Shown in pieces: positions 9,001 through 17,787 of a DNA stretch of 60,462 nt. The notes below the pieces were generated by a model, which worked only from the letters and a program-made list of their open reading frames with translations, made no database searches and had not been told where the DNA came from. The position numbers and the translations under genes were made by a program. The DNA comes from UBA6952 sp045562575 (lineage in GTDB: Bacteria > Chloroflexota > Dehalococcoidia > Lucifugimonadales > UBA6952). The stretch lies in NCBI GenBank assembly GCA_045562575.1, contig JBJKVQ010000032.1, positions 1-60,462 on the forward strand, written 5' to 3'. Position 1 is the first letter of the stretch. The number at the start of each line of letters is the position of its first letter.

Positions 9001-9586
9001 AAATACTGATTTGGTGAAAGAAATCTCACCAATTGATATTACCCCTAATGTCTATCGTTTTAAATTAACTGATCCCACTCAGGATGAGGAAATAGCAAGA
9101 AAACTTGAAACTGTTTTCTTAGAAAACTCTATGCAAGCAACTGCTATTGTCACACAACTTGCTGATCAACGTGCACAAGATGATGCATTCAATCTTCTTT
9201 TTCAAGGTTTTCAGGGTTTGGGTTTGATAGTTGGTGTAGCAGCCCTAGGTGTTATCTCTTTCAGGGCTGTTGTCGAACGTCGAAGAGTTATTGGTATGAT
9301 GAAAGCAATGGGGTATTCCCGAAGAATGATACAGTTTCAATTTTTACTTGAATCTGCAGTTATAGCCATATTAGGATCTATTGTTGGTATTGGCTTAGGG
9401 ACTCTTGTTTCATGGAATATAGTTGAAGAAATTAGAAAAACTGTCGAAGACCTAACATTTGAAATGCCATGGATTAACCTTATTGGAATAACTTCAATCA
9501 CTGTCCTATTTGCCCTGATAGCTACATGGGTTCCTGCAATACAAGCTTCAAGAATATACCCTGCTGAAGCTTTAACTTATGAATAG
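6029..9586 (+). CDS. Giant FtsX/MacB-type ABC permease (1185 aa)
   Basis: Membrane partner of the preceding ATPase. Layout: two N-terminal membrane segments with a MacB_PCD-like start (LVKMAIRNIPRRPAQSVVIM), a periplasmic domain to about residue 390, and an FtsX three-helix block (about 395-530) with the conserved 'ASRSTEMGISRAIGMKRTHL' coupling region. A central stretch of several hydrophobic segments spans about 545-760. A second MacB_PCD-like start follows (about 755-790, ASRFRTGLTVTMFAL), then a periplasmic domain and a final FtsX block (about 1055-1185; VVERRRVIGMMKAMGYSRRM). The duplicated core resembles the 8-10-TM FtsX proteins, but the central hydrophobic insert makes it longer than the usual 800-870 aa. 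It ends one base before the convergent msrA. Confidence 0.87.
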   Translation: MEELFGVDIDILAGVSTSIMIVAVLIVAVLGFRNKLLVKMAIRNIPRRPAQSVVIMFGLTLSTAIICAALSIGDTVTTSIRYAVLQGLGNSDIYITSTQSSVFGDNYLDKEDFDIIQSKTSQYDEIDGFAPFIREDFSVYLPSTEKTNSQTLILGFDKEYLRGFGDVNLPDGKTYSLTELGEGEVVISGALASKIDAKVGDTLNIVTPNAKYPYLITVVAARGNLAASDPRVLMNISELQTILNRPGQFNNISISTSGTQDEGIQRSKELTDKLYLDFSDREMATDIFNILSTTVVTDSLNAYILNNENLPQSIKDDMDTLSVELSSGTMSDEFIKLIGDQTNRGLVLGALEDAKLTNEIQSVGPLLYTFQDYNVDPIKYRLNELANTVGTSITTFFSIFGTYSITVGLLLIFLVFILLAASRSTEMGISRAIGMKRTHLTQMFTFEGTAYALAAASLGTLIGVLASYSLVSIGLSALSNEDDGFVIKYSLNMRALALAFSSGMLLTFITVVISSYRVSKLNIVVAIRNLPEQFAKDKQVPIKVLFLSSIKWLLGPIYLVAIMISDKRKLTISNVILGLIWVGLIVSIFVVPDQTVQNAISMWFLVTLWKLITIILRFFKTGWPLLILGPIVLFTVFGLEDAPVYKDAALFGSGVSLTLLGIGLTLRWMLNYTSLLPRVIDRLAASITGLTLAIFWGMPFDTLEGITGKLEDSPLTFVLPGLWLVVSVMTVIMYNAEIIVWIGNKTFGAINSFKAVFKISVAYPMASRFRTGLTVTMFALVIFTLVIFATLNNLGNEIQDNPERVSGGYEIRANINRETPIEDVYTTINNSDIVNSSDFDVIASQTNFRAQARQEGTDNSRFKNASIKALDTSYLETNLLQITHYDPAYGSDARSIWGALAEDSTLALIRGDALSTANQGGPGAQSSDSFRLDGVEATEQGEMTSQFIELQLPLGQGVYGEIVTRKIIGVVDPIAGGLDGFEGQGRSAIYTNTDLVKEISPIDITPNVYRFKLTDPTQDEEIARKLETVFLENSMQATAIVTQLADQRAQDDAFNLLFQGFQGLGLIVGVAALGVISFRAVVERRRVIGMMKAMGYSRRMIQFQFLLESAVIAILGSIVGIGLGTLVSWNIVEEIRKTVEDLTFEMPWINLIGITSITVLFALIATWVPAIQASRIYPAEALTYE

Positions 9587-9587
9587 A

Positions 9588-10139
9588 TTATTTAGGTTGG
9601 TTTTGTAGCAGAAATTTCTGTAATTTTGGATTGATGATATACACACAATATGGATTCATAGGATTATTTGCAAAGTAATCTTGATGATAATCCTCTCCGT
9701 TATAAAACACATCGATCTTAGATATTTCAGTTACGATTGGCGCATCAAATATCTGATTCTCAGTAAGCATTTTAATTTTATCGTTTGCAATACTCTTTTG
9801 GGTATCATTATGATAAAAGATTTCTGATCTATATTGAGTACCGGTGTCTGGACCTTGTTTATTCAAAGTTGTTGGATCATGAATATCGAAAAATATATCT
9901 AAAATATTAGAATAGCTTATTTCTTTGGGATCATATTCTATTTGTACAACTTCAGCATGTCCTGTATTACCACTACAAACTTCTTCATACGTGGGATTAA
10001 TCGTTTGACCTCCCGTATAACCTGATATGACTTTATTTATGCCTTTGACTCTTAGATATATAGTCTCTATACACCAAAAGCACCCTCCACCTAGTGTAGC
10101 TAATTCTGTTTGATTGTTATTATTATTTTGTCCGACCAT
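9588..10139 (-). CDS. msrA: Peptide-methionine (S)-S-oxide reductase MsrA
   Basis: Reduces methionine-S-sulfoxide in proteins and free pools. The catalytic motif GGGCFWC is at residues 17-23 with nucleophilic C20. Further MsrA signatures are SGYTGG, PTYEEVCSGNTGHAEVVQIEYDP (split here: 'PTYEEVCSG' and 'TGHAEVVQI'), 'DPTTLNKQGPDTGTQYRS', and the C-terminal YHQDYF. Length of 183 aa is normal. All catalytic positions use ordinary Cys codons, so it is not a Sec form. An AGGA ribosome site precedes the ATG. Cytoplasmic repair enzyme; it needs a thioredoxin/glutaredoxin-type reductant, which is notable given the redox selenoprotein nearby. Confidence 0.96.
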   Translation of the reverse strand: MVGQNNNNNQTELATLGGGCFWCIETIYLRVKGINKVISGYTGGQTINPTYEEVCSGNTGHAEVVQIEYDPKEISYSNILDIFFDIHDPTTLNKQGPDTGTQYRSEIFYHNDTQKSIANDKIKMLTENQIFDAPIVTEISKIDVFYNGEDYHQDYFANNPMNPYCVYIINPKLQKFLLQNQPK

Positions 10140-10223
10140 GATTAAATCCTGAAAATTGTTTAAGTATTTTTTGTAGTATAATAAAGTAGTTAAGAGCTTG
10201 CAATAAATTTATAAGGCTGATTT

Positions 10224-11381
10224 ATGACCCTCAATAAAAACCAGTATGATGTTATCATTATTGGAGGCGGAATTGTTGGATGTGCTACATCCTATTTTTT
10301 AGCTAAACAAGGTGTCCGTTCCTTGATTTTAGAAAGAGATACTGTTGCAGGTCATGCATCAGGATTTGCTTTAGGAGGACTAAACCCATTAGGAGGATTT
10401 GGTATACCAGGTCCACTTAGTGAATTTAGTTTAGAATCTTTTGATCTTCACACTTCTATTCATCCAGAATTGTTTGAAAATACTGGAGTTGATACAGAAT
10501 ACGATAGTCATTTACATATTACTTTGGCTATGTCTGAAAAGGAATCAAATGCAATAAAAAGTAAATTACCGTGGCAACAAAGTGTTAAAGATTTTAATGT
10601 TGAATGGAAATCAAAAGAAGATATTTTGGCGATTGAACCGAGAATTTCTCCTCAAATTATCGGAGGTTCAATAATACAAAATGTTGCAACTGTAGATCCA
10701 TATAAAACTACGCTAGCTTTTTTAATGGGAGCAGAAAAACTCGGTTCTCAAATAAAATATACCGAAGTTATCTCTGTGAGTTTAGAAAAAGAAGGTTACT
10801 ACAAGATAAAAACAAAGTCAGATAATTTTATTGCCGAGAAAGTTATTTTTGCTATGGGGCCATGGACTCAATTTACAAAAGAATGGATCGGATTGGATAT
10901 TCCAGTTGAACCTTTACGTGGCCAAATATTAAAAATGAATATAGCGGGTCCGCCATTAACATATGTTTCTTGGGGCTCTAATTATATTGTAACTAAATCT
11001 GACGATTTAATTTGGTTAGGTACTACGGAAGAACGTGTTGGATTTAATGAAAAAACTACTAATGAAGCAAGAAAAACGATGCTTGATTCAGTTCTATCTG
11101 TTTTCCCTTATTTATTAGATGCCCAAGTTGTTGGGCATACCGCTTGTTTAAGGCCTTTAAGTCTTGATGGATTGCCAATTTTAGGAGCTATAAATCAATC
11201 TGACAATCTGATTATTTCAACAGGTGGCGGTAGAAAAGGTATTTTATATGGTCCTCTTATGGCGAAATTAACCTCAGCATTGATCACTGGTTCGGATATA
11301 GATATTGATATATCTATGCTTAATCCAAATAGGATTTTTGAATATTCTAAAGAATCAGATAACGATCCCTTTAGATTTTAA
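10224..11381 (+). CDS. FAD-dependent oxidoreductase (DAO / glycine oxidase-like)
   Basis: DAO-family flavoenzyme, 385 aa. The dinucleotide-binding motif DVIIIGGGIVGCATSYFLA starts at about residue 9, followed by the FAD ribose-binding LILERD and the substrate-domain strand; 'CLRPLSLDGLPILGAI' and 'STGGGRKGILYGP' near the C-terminus match the DAO FAD-contact region. It probably oxidises a secondary or primary amine or an amino acid (sarcosine, glycine, D-amino acid or related) with O2 or another acceptor. It stands alone, divergent from msrA and 5 bp from the convergent TPP enzyme. No partner dehydrogenase subunits are adjacent, which argues for a single-subunit oxidase. Confidence 0.85.
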   Translation: MTLNKNQYDVIIIGGGIVGCATSYFLAKQGVRSLILERDTVAGHASGFALGGLNPLGGFGIPGPLSEFSLESFDLHTSIHPELFENTGVDTEYDSHLHITLAMSEKESNAIKSKLPWQQSVKDFNVEWKSKEDILAIEPRISPQIIGGSIIQNVATVDPYKTTLAFLMGAEKLGSQIKYTEVISVSLEKEGYYKIKTKSDNFIAEKVIFAMGPWTQFTKEWIGLDIPVEPLRGQILKMNIAGPPLTYVSWGSNYIVTKSDDLIWLGTTEERVGFNEKTTNEARKTMLDSVLSVFPYLLDAQVVGHTACLRPLSLDGLPILGAINQSDNLIISTGGGRKGILYGPLMAKLTSALITGSDIDIDISMLNPNRIFEYSKESDNDPFRF

Positions 11382-11386
11382 TCAAA

Positions 11387-13039
11387 TCAAACAAAAGCTC
11401 TCCTATTTGAAAAATCTTGTTCCTCACTGGTAATAAATTCTAATAATGCAGCTTGCCCATTTTCTGTAGCAGACTTAGCTCTCATGAAGGCATTTTGTAT
11501 ATCTTCTGGATCAGTTACCTTTTCAGCCCATCCATCCATTGCTTTTGCAAGTGCAGTGTAATCTCCCTTAAGGTCTCGAGTGTTATATATATCATGTGAG
11601 CCTTGCATGTTGTTTATCTCAATAGCCATTGTATTGTTATTAAACACAACTGTAAGAGTTGGAATATCAGATCTAACTGCAGTTTCAAAATCTAAACCAA
11701 TCATTCCAAACGCAGCGTCACCCATAAAATTCACACAGAACTTTTGAGGTTCTGCCAACTTAGCACCAATATTTAATCCAAGTCCAGTACCCAATCCGTG
11801 AGATTTACCCCATCCAATATAAGTTCTTGGGCCATCTGATTTGTAAAATGGCATTATTTGATCACGAGGACTACCTGAGTCATGTGTCACAATCGTTTTA
11901 CTAGGATCAGTTACTTTCATAAATTCATTAATAACGCGGTATGGTGTCATAGGGACTTCTTTCGAATTCAGTTTATGCTCCCATTTTTTCAACCATTCTG
12001 TTTTAAGTACATTTATATTGTTTACAGTGTCATTGTATTTTTCTTTATTTGTATTTTTTTGTAAGTCTTTGATCGCATCAATTAATTGTCGTAATACTAA
12101 TTTACAGTCACCAATTACAGCATTTTTTATATCGTAACTTTTTGAGATATCTCTAGGATCATTTGTTATCTGTAACAATGTTTTTCCTTGAGGAATTGTT
12201 GTTGTCATACCATGTTTTGTAAAGCTTGTTCCAATTCCTAGTACAACATCTGATGTGTCAATATAATGATAAACTGCATCATTCATGACTCCTGATGAGC
12301 TACCAAGTGATAAAGGGTGAATTTCAGAAAATGCACTTTTACCAGCCATAGTAGTAGTTACTGCAATTCCTGATAGTTCTGCTAATTCTTGTAGTTCATA
12401 CGTTGCTTCTGAATACAAAACACCCTGCCCTGCATATATAACTGGATTTTTAGCACCTAAAAGTATTTTAGCTATTTTATCAACATCAGATGGATTTCCT
12501 TGTGAGATTATGGACGGAGTGGTTGAGTAACCTTTTAATAATTCAGCAGAGACTTCGGCTTCTCCAACATCAGTTGGTATTTCTACAAGCACTGGGCCGG
12601 GCCTACCCATCCGAATATTGGCAAATGCTCTACGCATTGTTTCAACGACTTTATTAGGATAATTGATTTGTTCTGCATATTTTGTGATTGTTGCAAAACT
12701 TTCAATAGAACTAAAGTTAGGGAATATTCTATCTCGATCTGTAGGATGCCCTAACGGTAGTAATAACATTGGCACTGAATCAGAATATGCTGTAGCTATA
12801 CCCGCATAAGCATTTTCAGCGCCAGGACCATATTGCATTGCAAATACACCTAATGGAGATCCATTATTTACTCTAGAAAACCCATCTGCAATACCTACTC
12901 CTGCACGTTCTTGACGACAAATTATAGGTTTTATACCTATTTTTGCAGCTGATTCAATCATATTTGTTGTCGGGAATGCTGAAAGATAATTTATACCTTC
13001 AATTTTTAATATTTCTGCAATGATATCTAAGGTTTTCAT
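11387..13039 (-). CDS. TPP-dependent enzyme, acetolactate synthase-like (paralog 1)
   Basis: Three-domain thiamine-pyrophosphate enzyme of the large-subunit AHAS / glyoxylate carboligase / decarboxylase family, 550 aa. The catalytic Glu of the pyrimidine domain is in 'ICRQERAGVGIADGFSRV' (about residues 39-56). The central nucleotide-type domain contains 'NPVIYAGQGVLYSEA'. The TPP phosphate/Mg motif is 'MGDAAFGMIGLDFETAV' ending in FNNN. The reaction cannot be assigned. It has two relatives in this window that are clearly different in sequence, so gene family expansion rather than recent duplication is likely. A good ribosome site (AGGAG) precedes the ATG. Confidence 0.85.
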   Translation of the reverse strand: MKTLDIIAEILKIEGINYLSAFPTTNMIESAAKIGIKPIICRQERAGVGIADGFSRVNNGSPLGVFAMQYGPGAENAYAGIATAYSDSVPMLLLPLGHPTDRDRIFPNFSSIESFATITKYAEQINYPNKVVETMRRAFANIRMGRPGPVLVEIPTDVGEAEVSAELLKGYSTTPSIISQGNPSDVDKIAKILLGAKNPVIYAGQGVLYSEATYELQELAELSGIAVTTTMAGKSAFSEIHPLSLGSSSGVMNDAVYHYIDTSDVVLGIGTSFTKHGMTTTIPQGKTLLQITNDPRDISKSYDIKNAVIGDCKLVLRQLIDAIKDLQKNTNKEKYNDTVNNINVLKTEWLKKWEHKLNSKEVPMTPYRVINEFMKVTDPSKTIVTHDSGSPRDQIMPFYKSDGPRTYIGWGKSHGLGTGLGLNIGAKLAEPQKFCVNFMGDAAFGMIGLDFETAVRSDIPTLTVVFNNNTMAIEINNMQGSHDIYNTRDLKGDYTALAKAMDGWAEKVTDPEDIQNAFMRAKSATENGQAALLEFITSEEQDFSNRRAFV

Positions 13040-13159
13040 TGGTTAACTCCTTTATGTGAGTCATATTTTTAAAACAATAGTAGTAGTATTTCGTTGATAA
13101 ATCTAGTAACTTTTTGTTACAGTTTTGTCAATATTAAAAAATATATATAAGGTGAAAAA

Positions 13160-14059
13160 ATGAAACAGCCTGTAATAATAGATTGTGATCCTGGAACCGA
13201 TGATGCAATAGCGCTATTTTTGGCATTGAATAACCCAGATTGGGATATACTCGGCATTACGATTACCGGGGGTAATGCTTCTTTGACAGATTGTGTAAAA
13301 AACGCGTTGTATTTATTGCATGCTACTAATAACACACATATTCCTATTATACCGGGTGCATCTAAAGCGATTAATAGAGAATTTCGATACGGGTATGATT
13401 ATCATGGGCTTAATGGAATGGGGATAGATACTGATGGATATCAAGTTGACCTACAATTAGATGCCATTAGTTTTATGACTTCTCAAATAGAAAACTCTGT
13501 TACCCCAGTTAATATTATAGCTTTAGGTCCGTTGACTAATGTGGCCAAAACATTTGAAAATAATCAAGATTTACTGACTAAAGTTAATGAAATAATTGTT
13601 ATGGGAGGTGCTTTTGGTAAAGGAAATATCACACCTTATTCAGAGTTCAATTTTTTTAATGATCCCGAAGCAGCTAGCATAGTACTAAATTTAAAAAAAA
13701 ATATTACACTAATCACATTAAATTCCTTAGAAAATGTTTTTTTAAATAGAGAGCAATGTAAGCTTTTGATGACCAAAAGTGTATACGGGAAAGTAACTGA
13801 TATAATATTGACCAGATGGTTTAAATTTAGAGGAGAATTGAGTGATAGAGGGTATGAGCCTTGCGATGTTATTGCGGTTGCAGTGGCTATGAGCCCAGAT
13901 ATTTGTGAATATGAACAGGGTTCTGTAAATATTAGTTGTAGTTATGATGATCATGCAGGAGCATCAGAATTTACTATAGGGCAAGGCGAAGTTAAACATG
14001 CAATTAATGTAAATTCTGATAAATTTATAAAATTGATTCGTGATTCTTTTTCGGACTAA
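13160..14059 (+). CDS. Inosine-uridine preferring nucleoside hydrolase family protein
   Basis: Cytoplasmic N-ribohydrolase, 299 aa. The N-terminus has the calcium-binding signature DCDPGTDDAIAL (Asp cluster) that defines the family; 'ALGPLTNVA', 'VMGGAFGKGNITPYSEFNFFNDPEAA' (read as two pieces, VMGGAFGKG and SEFNFFNDPEAA) complete the active site, and 'CDVIAVAVAM' is the late Asp-containing motif. It would cleave nucleosides to base plus ribose. It is divergent from the TPP enzyme, and its stop codon overlaps that of the convergent enolase-superfamily gene (CTAA at 14056-14059). Substrate preference cannot be read from sequence. Confidence 0.9.
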   Translation: MKQPVIIDCDPGTDDAIALFLALNNPDWDILGITITGGNASLTDCVKNALYLLHATNNTHIPIIPGASKAINREFRYGYDYHGLNGMGIDTDGYQVDLQLDAISFMTSQIENSVTPVNIIALGPLTNVAKTFENNQDLLTKVNEIIVMGGAFGKGNITPYSEFNFFNDPEAASIVLNLKKNITLITLNSLENVFLNREQCKLLMTKSVYGKVTDIILTRWFKFRGELSDRGYEPCDVIAVAVAMSPDICEYEQGSVNISCSYDDHAGASEFTIGQGEVKHAINVNSDKFIKLIRDSFSD

Positions 14060-15237
14060 CTTACCAGATGATCCTTAACAACTTTTTCATCCAGTTCAAC
14101 ACCTAAGCCAGGACCTTTTGGAATTTGAATAAATCCATCTTTAAACTCTATAGGTTCTTTGAATATTTTTTTATGTAATGGACCTTGATTTGCTTCAGTT
14201 ATCATAAAATTTGGCGAACATGCAGCTACTTGTAATGCCGCTGCTGCTGCTATAGGACCGCAGTACATATGTGGCGCAATAACGGCATAACTGGCTTCAG
14301 CCATACCTGCAACTTTTTTCCCAACCATTATCCCCCCACATTGTCCGATATCAATTTGAATTATCTGGGCAGCTTGTTTCCTGATTATTTCAGAAAATTG
14401 AAAAATTGTAGCGAGTCTTTCACCAGTTGCAATCGGTATACTAGTATGAGCAGCAACTCTTGCCATTTCATCAACGTTTTCTGGTGGAACAGGTTCTTCA
14501 AACCAAAATGGTTGGTATTGTTCTATAGCCTGCGCTACTCTTATAGCACTGTAGGTAGTTAGTTGCCCATGAGTGCCTAGACCAACTTCTAATTCATTAC
14601 CTACTGCAGATCGGATACTTTTAAATATGTTTTCACAATAAGTGATTTCAGGTAATCCAATATCTCTTGCTGGACCTTGAATTGGATGAAAAGGATCAAA
14701 TTTACAAGCTGAGTTACCATCTTTTAATAGGTTTTCAGCAATTTTCCCAGCATTTTCTGGTTTTCCTTCTGGTATAGGTGGCATGTAAGCATATGCTCTC
14801 AATTTTTCCCAATATTTACCACCTAAGAGATTATAAATTGGTTGGTTAGTAGCTTTACCAACTATGTCCCAAAGTGCCATTTCTATTCCTGATAAAACCA
14901 TTCCATAATGCATACTTGGTAATCTATAATCGTGACGACCTGCATACATGTCGTACCAAATCTTTTCGATATTAAATGGATCTTGACCTACAACAAAAGC
15001 CTCCACAGTTTCATGAACTAATTTTATTTGAGATTGAAATGTATCCCATGTCATATCACCAGTGAAAGAGCTTCCAGTTACTTTTTCTCCAATACCAACA
15101 ATTCCTTCATCTGTCATAAGTTCTAAAATCAGAAAGAATTTACCACCTACATACCATTTAATTGTTGGATCTCCCCCACCAGATCTTTCTCCAGGTTCAT
15201 TTTCAACTACATAGGTTTTTACGCCAGTAACCTTCAT
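14056..15237 (-). CDS. Mandelate racemase/enolase superfamily protein
   Basis: Acid-sugar dehydratase or related enzyme, 393 aa. The N-terminal capping domain starts with MKVTGVKTYVVENEP; the barrel carries 'SACKFDPF' (general-base Lys strand), metal-ligand strands 'WFEEPVPPENVDEMA' and 'PIATGERL', and 'IIQIDIGQCGGI' followed by 'APHMYCGPI', where the His acts in galactonate dehydratase-like members. Mg2+-dependent abstraction of a proton alpha to a carboxylate is expected. The family is known to be greatly expanded in SAR202 bacteria; here only one copy is seen. AAGGAG lies upstream of the ATG. Specific substrate unknown. Confidence 0.9.
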   Translation of the reverse strand: MKVTGVKTYVVENEPGERSGGGDPTIKWYVGGKFFLILELMTDEGIVGIGEKVTGSSFTGDMTWDTFQSQIKLVHETVEAFVVGQDPFNIEKIWYDMYAGRHDYRLPSMHYGMVLSGIEMALWDIVGKATNQPIYNLLGGKYWEKLRAYAYMPPIPEGKPENAGKIAENLLKDGNSACKFDPFHPIQGPARDIGLPEITYCENIFKSIRSAVGNELEVGLGTHGQLTTYSAIRVAQAIEQYQPFWFEEPVPPENVDEMARVAAHTSIPIATGERLATIFQFSEIIRKQAAQIIQIDIGQCGGIMVGKKVAGMAEASYAVIAPHMYCGPIAAAAALQVAACSPNFMITEANQGPLHKKIFKEPIEFKDGFIQIPKGPGLGVELDEKVVKDHLVS

Positions 15238-15309
15238 AATTATCTCCTTAATATATTATTGTCAGGCAAACATATTATAAACCATAGATTATTTGCAAAA
15301 TATATAACT

Positions 15310-16554
15310 TTATTGTTCTTCTTTTAATAAGTTTATCGCTTTTATTCTATCTGAAATTGGAGGATGAGAATATTGAAAAAAAACTAATAGTGGGTGTGGT
15401 GATAAATTGGAAAGGTTTTTTGCAGCTAATTTTTTTAACCCAGTAATTAAATTGTTTTTGTCTTTAGTTGTTTCTATTGACCATTTATCTGCTTGATACT
15501 CATTTTTTCTAGATATGAATTGTATAATTGGTGATAGTATTAAATTTATAGGGGTAAACAGCAAACCAAAAAATATTATACTCGCATAGATCGAAACTTC
15601 CTTCATATAAAAAGCTTCAAAAAGTAGACTGTTTTCAATAAATAATGATAGAAGGAAAAACATTACACCAGTATTAATTATACTTAATATTGTTGATGTT
15701 ATTATATGTTTCTTTTTACTATGGCCGACTTCATGAGCAATAACAGAAACAATTTCTTGTTCATTTAATTGATCAATTAAGGTGTCAAAAAGAGCTATAC
15801 GTTTTGTTTTTCCAAAACCTGTAAAAAATGCATTGGAATGATTACTTCTTTTAGAACCATCAATTACAAAAATGTTGCCGAAAGTAAAATTAACAGATTT
15901 TGTATACTCAATAATTAAATTTCTCAATTCACTGTCTTTTAATGGTGTGAATTTATTAAAAATTGGCATTATCCAGACAGGTGCAATTATTTGAATGATT
16001 AGTGAAATAATTATGATAAATATCCAGGAATATAACCATGCAAATGCACCTGTATACTCAAAGAAAAATAAAATACCTCCGATGAGAGGTGCTCCAATAG
16101 CGATAGAAAGAATTAGACTTTTTAGTGTATCTGTACAGTAGGTGGATAAAGTCATTTTATTGAATCCAAACTTTTCTTCAATAACAAATGTCCCATATAA
16201 ATCAAAGGGTAAGTTTAGTATCATACTAAGTCCACTTAATATGAATATAAAAAGAATCCCATTAATAATTTCATTAAATTCTAATGTTCGAATAATTTGA
16301 TCTACAAAATTAAATCCACCACTAAACCAAAAAATCAACATAGCTATAATTTGTACAATATTAATTACTAAGGAAAACTTTGATCGTGTTAACGTATATT
16401 CTTGTGATTTTTTATATTCCGAAGAATCGTATATATCTTCTAGTCCATTTGGTGGAGTGGTGTTGATAGAACGAATATTTAAAACTGTTAATATCGTATC
16501 AATAATAAATTCTAGAATAATTGCTATTAAAATAATCCAAAACAAAATATTCAT
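15310..16554 (-). CDS. M48 family (Ste24/CAAX prenyl protease 1-type) metallopeptidase
   Basis: Integral membrane zinc protease, 414 aa. The zinc motif HEVGH is at residues 274-278, with the third ligand in 'NEYQADKW' (E352). Several hydrophobic helices precede it (about 1-30, 63-83, 93-120, 145-200) and two follow (285-340), matching the Ste24p barrel rather than the shorter HtpX. The segment 'FVIEEKFGFNKMTLSTYC' is characteristic of Ste24-type proteins. Bacterial members probably act in membrane-protein quality control, since bacteria lack prenylated CAAX proteins. It is followed on the same strand by nothing; upstream, the M42 peptidase ends 21 bp away and is likely co-transcribed. Confidence 0.92.
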   Translation of the reverse strand: MNILFWIILIAIILEFIIDTILTVLNIRSINTTPPNGLEDIYDSSEYKKSQEYTLTRSKFSLVINIVQIIAMLIFWFSGGFNFVDQIIRTLEFNEIINGILFIFILSGLSMILNLPFDLYGTFVIEEKFGFNKMTLSTYCTDTLKSLILSIAIGAPLIGGILFFFEYTGAFAWLYSWIFIIIISLIIQIIAPVWIMPIFNKFTPLKDSELRNLIIEYTKSVNFTFGNIFVIDGSKRSNHSNAFFTGFGKTKRIALFDTLIDQLNEQEIVSVIAHEVGHSKKKHIITSTILSIINTGVMFFLLSLFIENSLLFEAFYMKEVSIYASIIFFGLLFTPINLILSPIIQFISRKNEYQADKWSIETTKDKNNLITGLKKLAAKNLSNLSPHPLLVFFQYSHPPISDRIKAINLLKEEQ

Positions 16555-16575
16555 TTAATAAAAACCTTTAATAAA

Positions 16576-17658
16576 TTAATCAAAAGATTTAATAGATTTC
16601 ACTGTAGTTTCATCTAAATTTTCAACTAAGCTTTTAACTAACGTTTTCGCTTTAATAAAGTCATCAAGATCTATTATTCCATTGTGACTGTGTAAGTACC
16701 TTGTAGGAATCCCTATGTTAATTGCTGGTATACCTCCAAAAGATTTTTGGGCTGCAGCACCATCTTCTCCATAGCCAGAAATTACGGAAAATTGAATTGG
16801 TATATTCAGTTTTTTTGCTGTATCAATACAAAAATCTCGAAGTTTTAAATTTGGTATCATTGAGCTGTCATGTAGAAATATCGAAGGTCCATCACCCAGT
16901 TTCTCTTGAGCTAAATTTGGATTCATACCTGGGTAATCTCCTGCAACACCTACTTCTAGATTAATATTTATATCTGGTGCAATAGTGTAACTGCTTGTAA
17001 TAGCACCTCTTAGACCTACTTCCTCTTGTACTGTACATGAGCCAAAAACATTATTAGGTAATTTTTTACTATTTAAAGAATTTAAAGTTTCAATAAGTAA
17101 AGCGACACCAACTCGATCATCCCATGACTTTCCTAGCAATATATTATCACTATTAAGGAATTCAAAAGAACTATCTGGGCTTATTGGATCACCCGGCAAT
17201 ATCCCTAGTCTTTCTTCAGCATCTTTTTTATTTTTTGCTCCGACATCGATGAAAAGATTATCTTTTGGAAATACTTGCTTACGTTCAGCTTCAGTCATCA
17301 CATGTACTGTCTTGATCCCAGTTACCCCTTTAATATTCCCCGATTTAGTCATAATTACCCATCGTTGATTTACTATTGATTGATCTAGCCAACCACCCAA
17401 TGTTTGAAATTTGATAAACCCTTCTTCAGTAATATATCTAACCATTAAACCTAATTCGTCCATATGAGCTGAGAGCATAACTTTAGGGGATTTATTATCT
17501 TTTTCAATTTTACAAATTAATGAACCCAATCCATCCGTATCAATACTAATTTCAGGATTTGTTATTTCTTCACGTATAATTTGTCTAATTTGACCTTCAA
17601 ATCCAGTAGGACCATGACCATTTGTTAATTTTTCCAATAATTTTATAGTTTTGTTCAT
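16576..17658 (-). CDS. M42 family glutamyl aminopeptidase/FrvX-like peptidase
   Basis: Cytosolic dinuclear zinc/cobalt aminopeptidase of the tetrahedral (TET) type, 360 aa. Features: 'NGHGPTGFEGQIRQII' start; first metal ligand in 'MLSAHMDELGLMVRYI'; the PA-like insert with 'GVTGIKTVHVMTEAER'; 'GKSWDDRVGVALLIE' with bridging Asp; 'CTVQEEVGLRGA' with catalytic Glu-Glu; and the C-terminal 'GIPTRYLHSHNGIIDLDD'. It releases N-terminal residues from short peptides. It lies upstream of the M48 protease in a two-gene peptidase unit. AAGGAG precedes the start. Confidence 0.93.
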   Translation of the reverse strand: MNKTIKLLEKLTNGHGPTGFEGQIRQIIREEITNPEISIDTDGLGSLICKIEKDNKSPKVMLSAHMDELGLMVRYITEEGFIKFQTLGGWLDQSIVNQRWVIMTKSGNIKGVTGIKTVHVMTEAERKQVFPKDNLFIDVGAKNKKDAEERLGILPGDPISPDSSFEFLNSDNILLGKSWDDRVGVALLIETLNSLNSKKLPNNVFGSCTVQEEVGLRGAITSSYTIAPDININLEVGVAGDYPGMNPNLAQEKLGDGPSIFLHDSSMIPNLKLRDFCIDTAKKLNIPIQFSVISGYGEDGAAAQKSFGGIPAINIGIPTRYLHSHNGIIDLDDFIKAKTLVKSLVENLDETTVKSIKSFD

Positions 17659-17787
17659 TGAGAACTCCTTGTAATAAAAAGTAAAAATTATTACATTTAG
17701 GTTTACATTTTATAGTTAATAAAATAACACATTATGGAAGAATTATATTGAATATTGCCATAATCTCAGGTAAGAAAGGTGATTATT

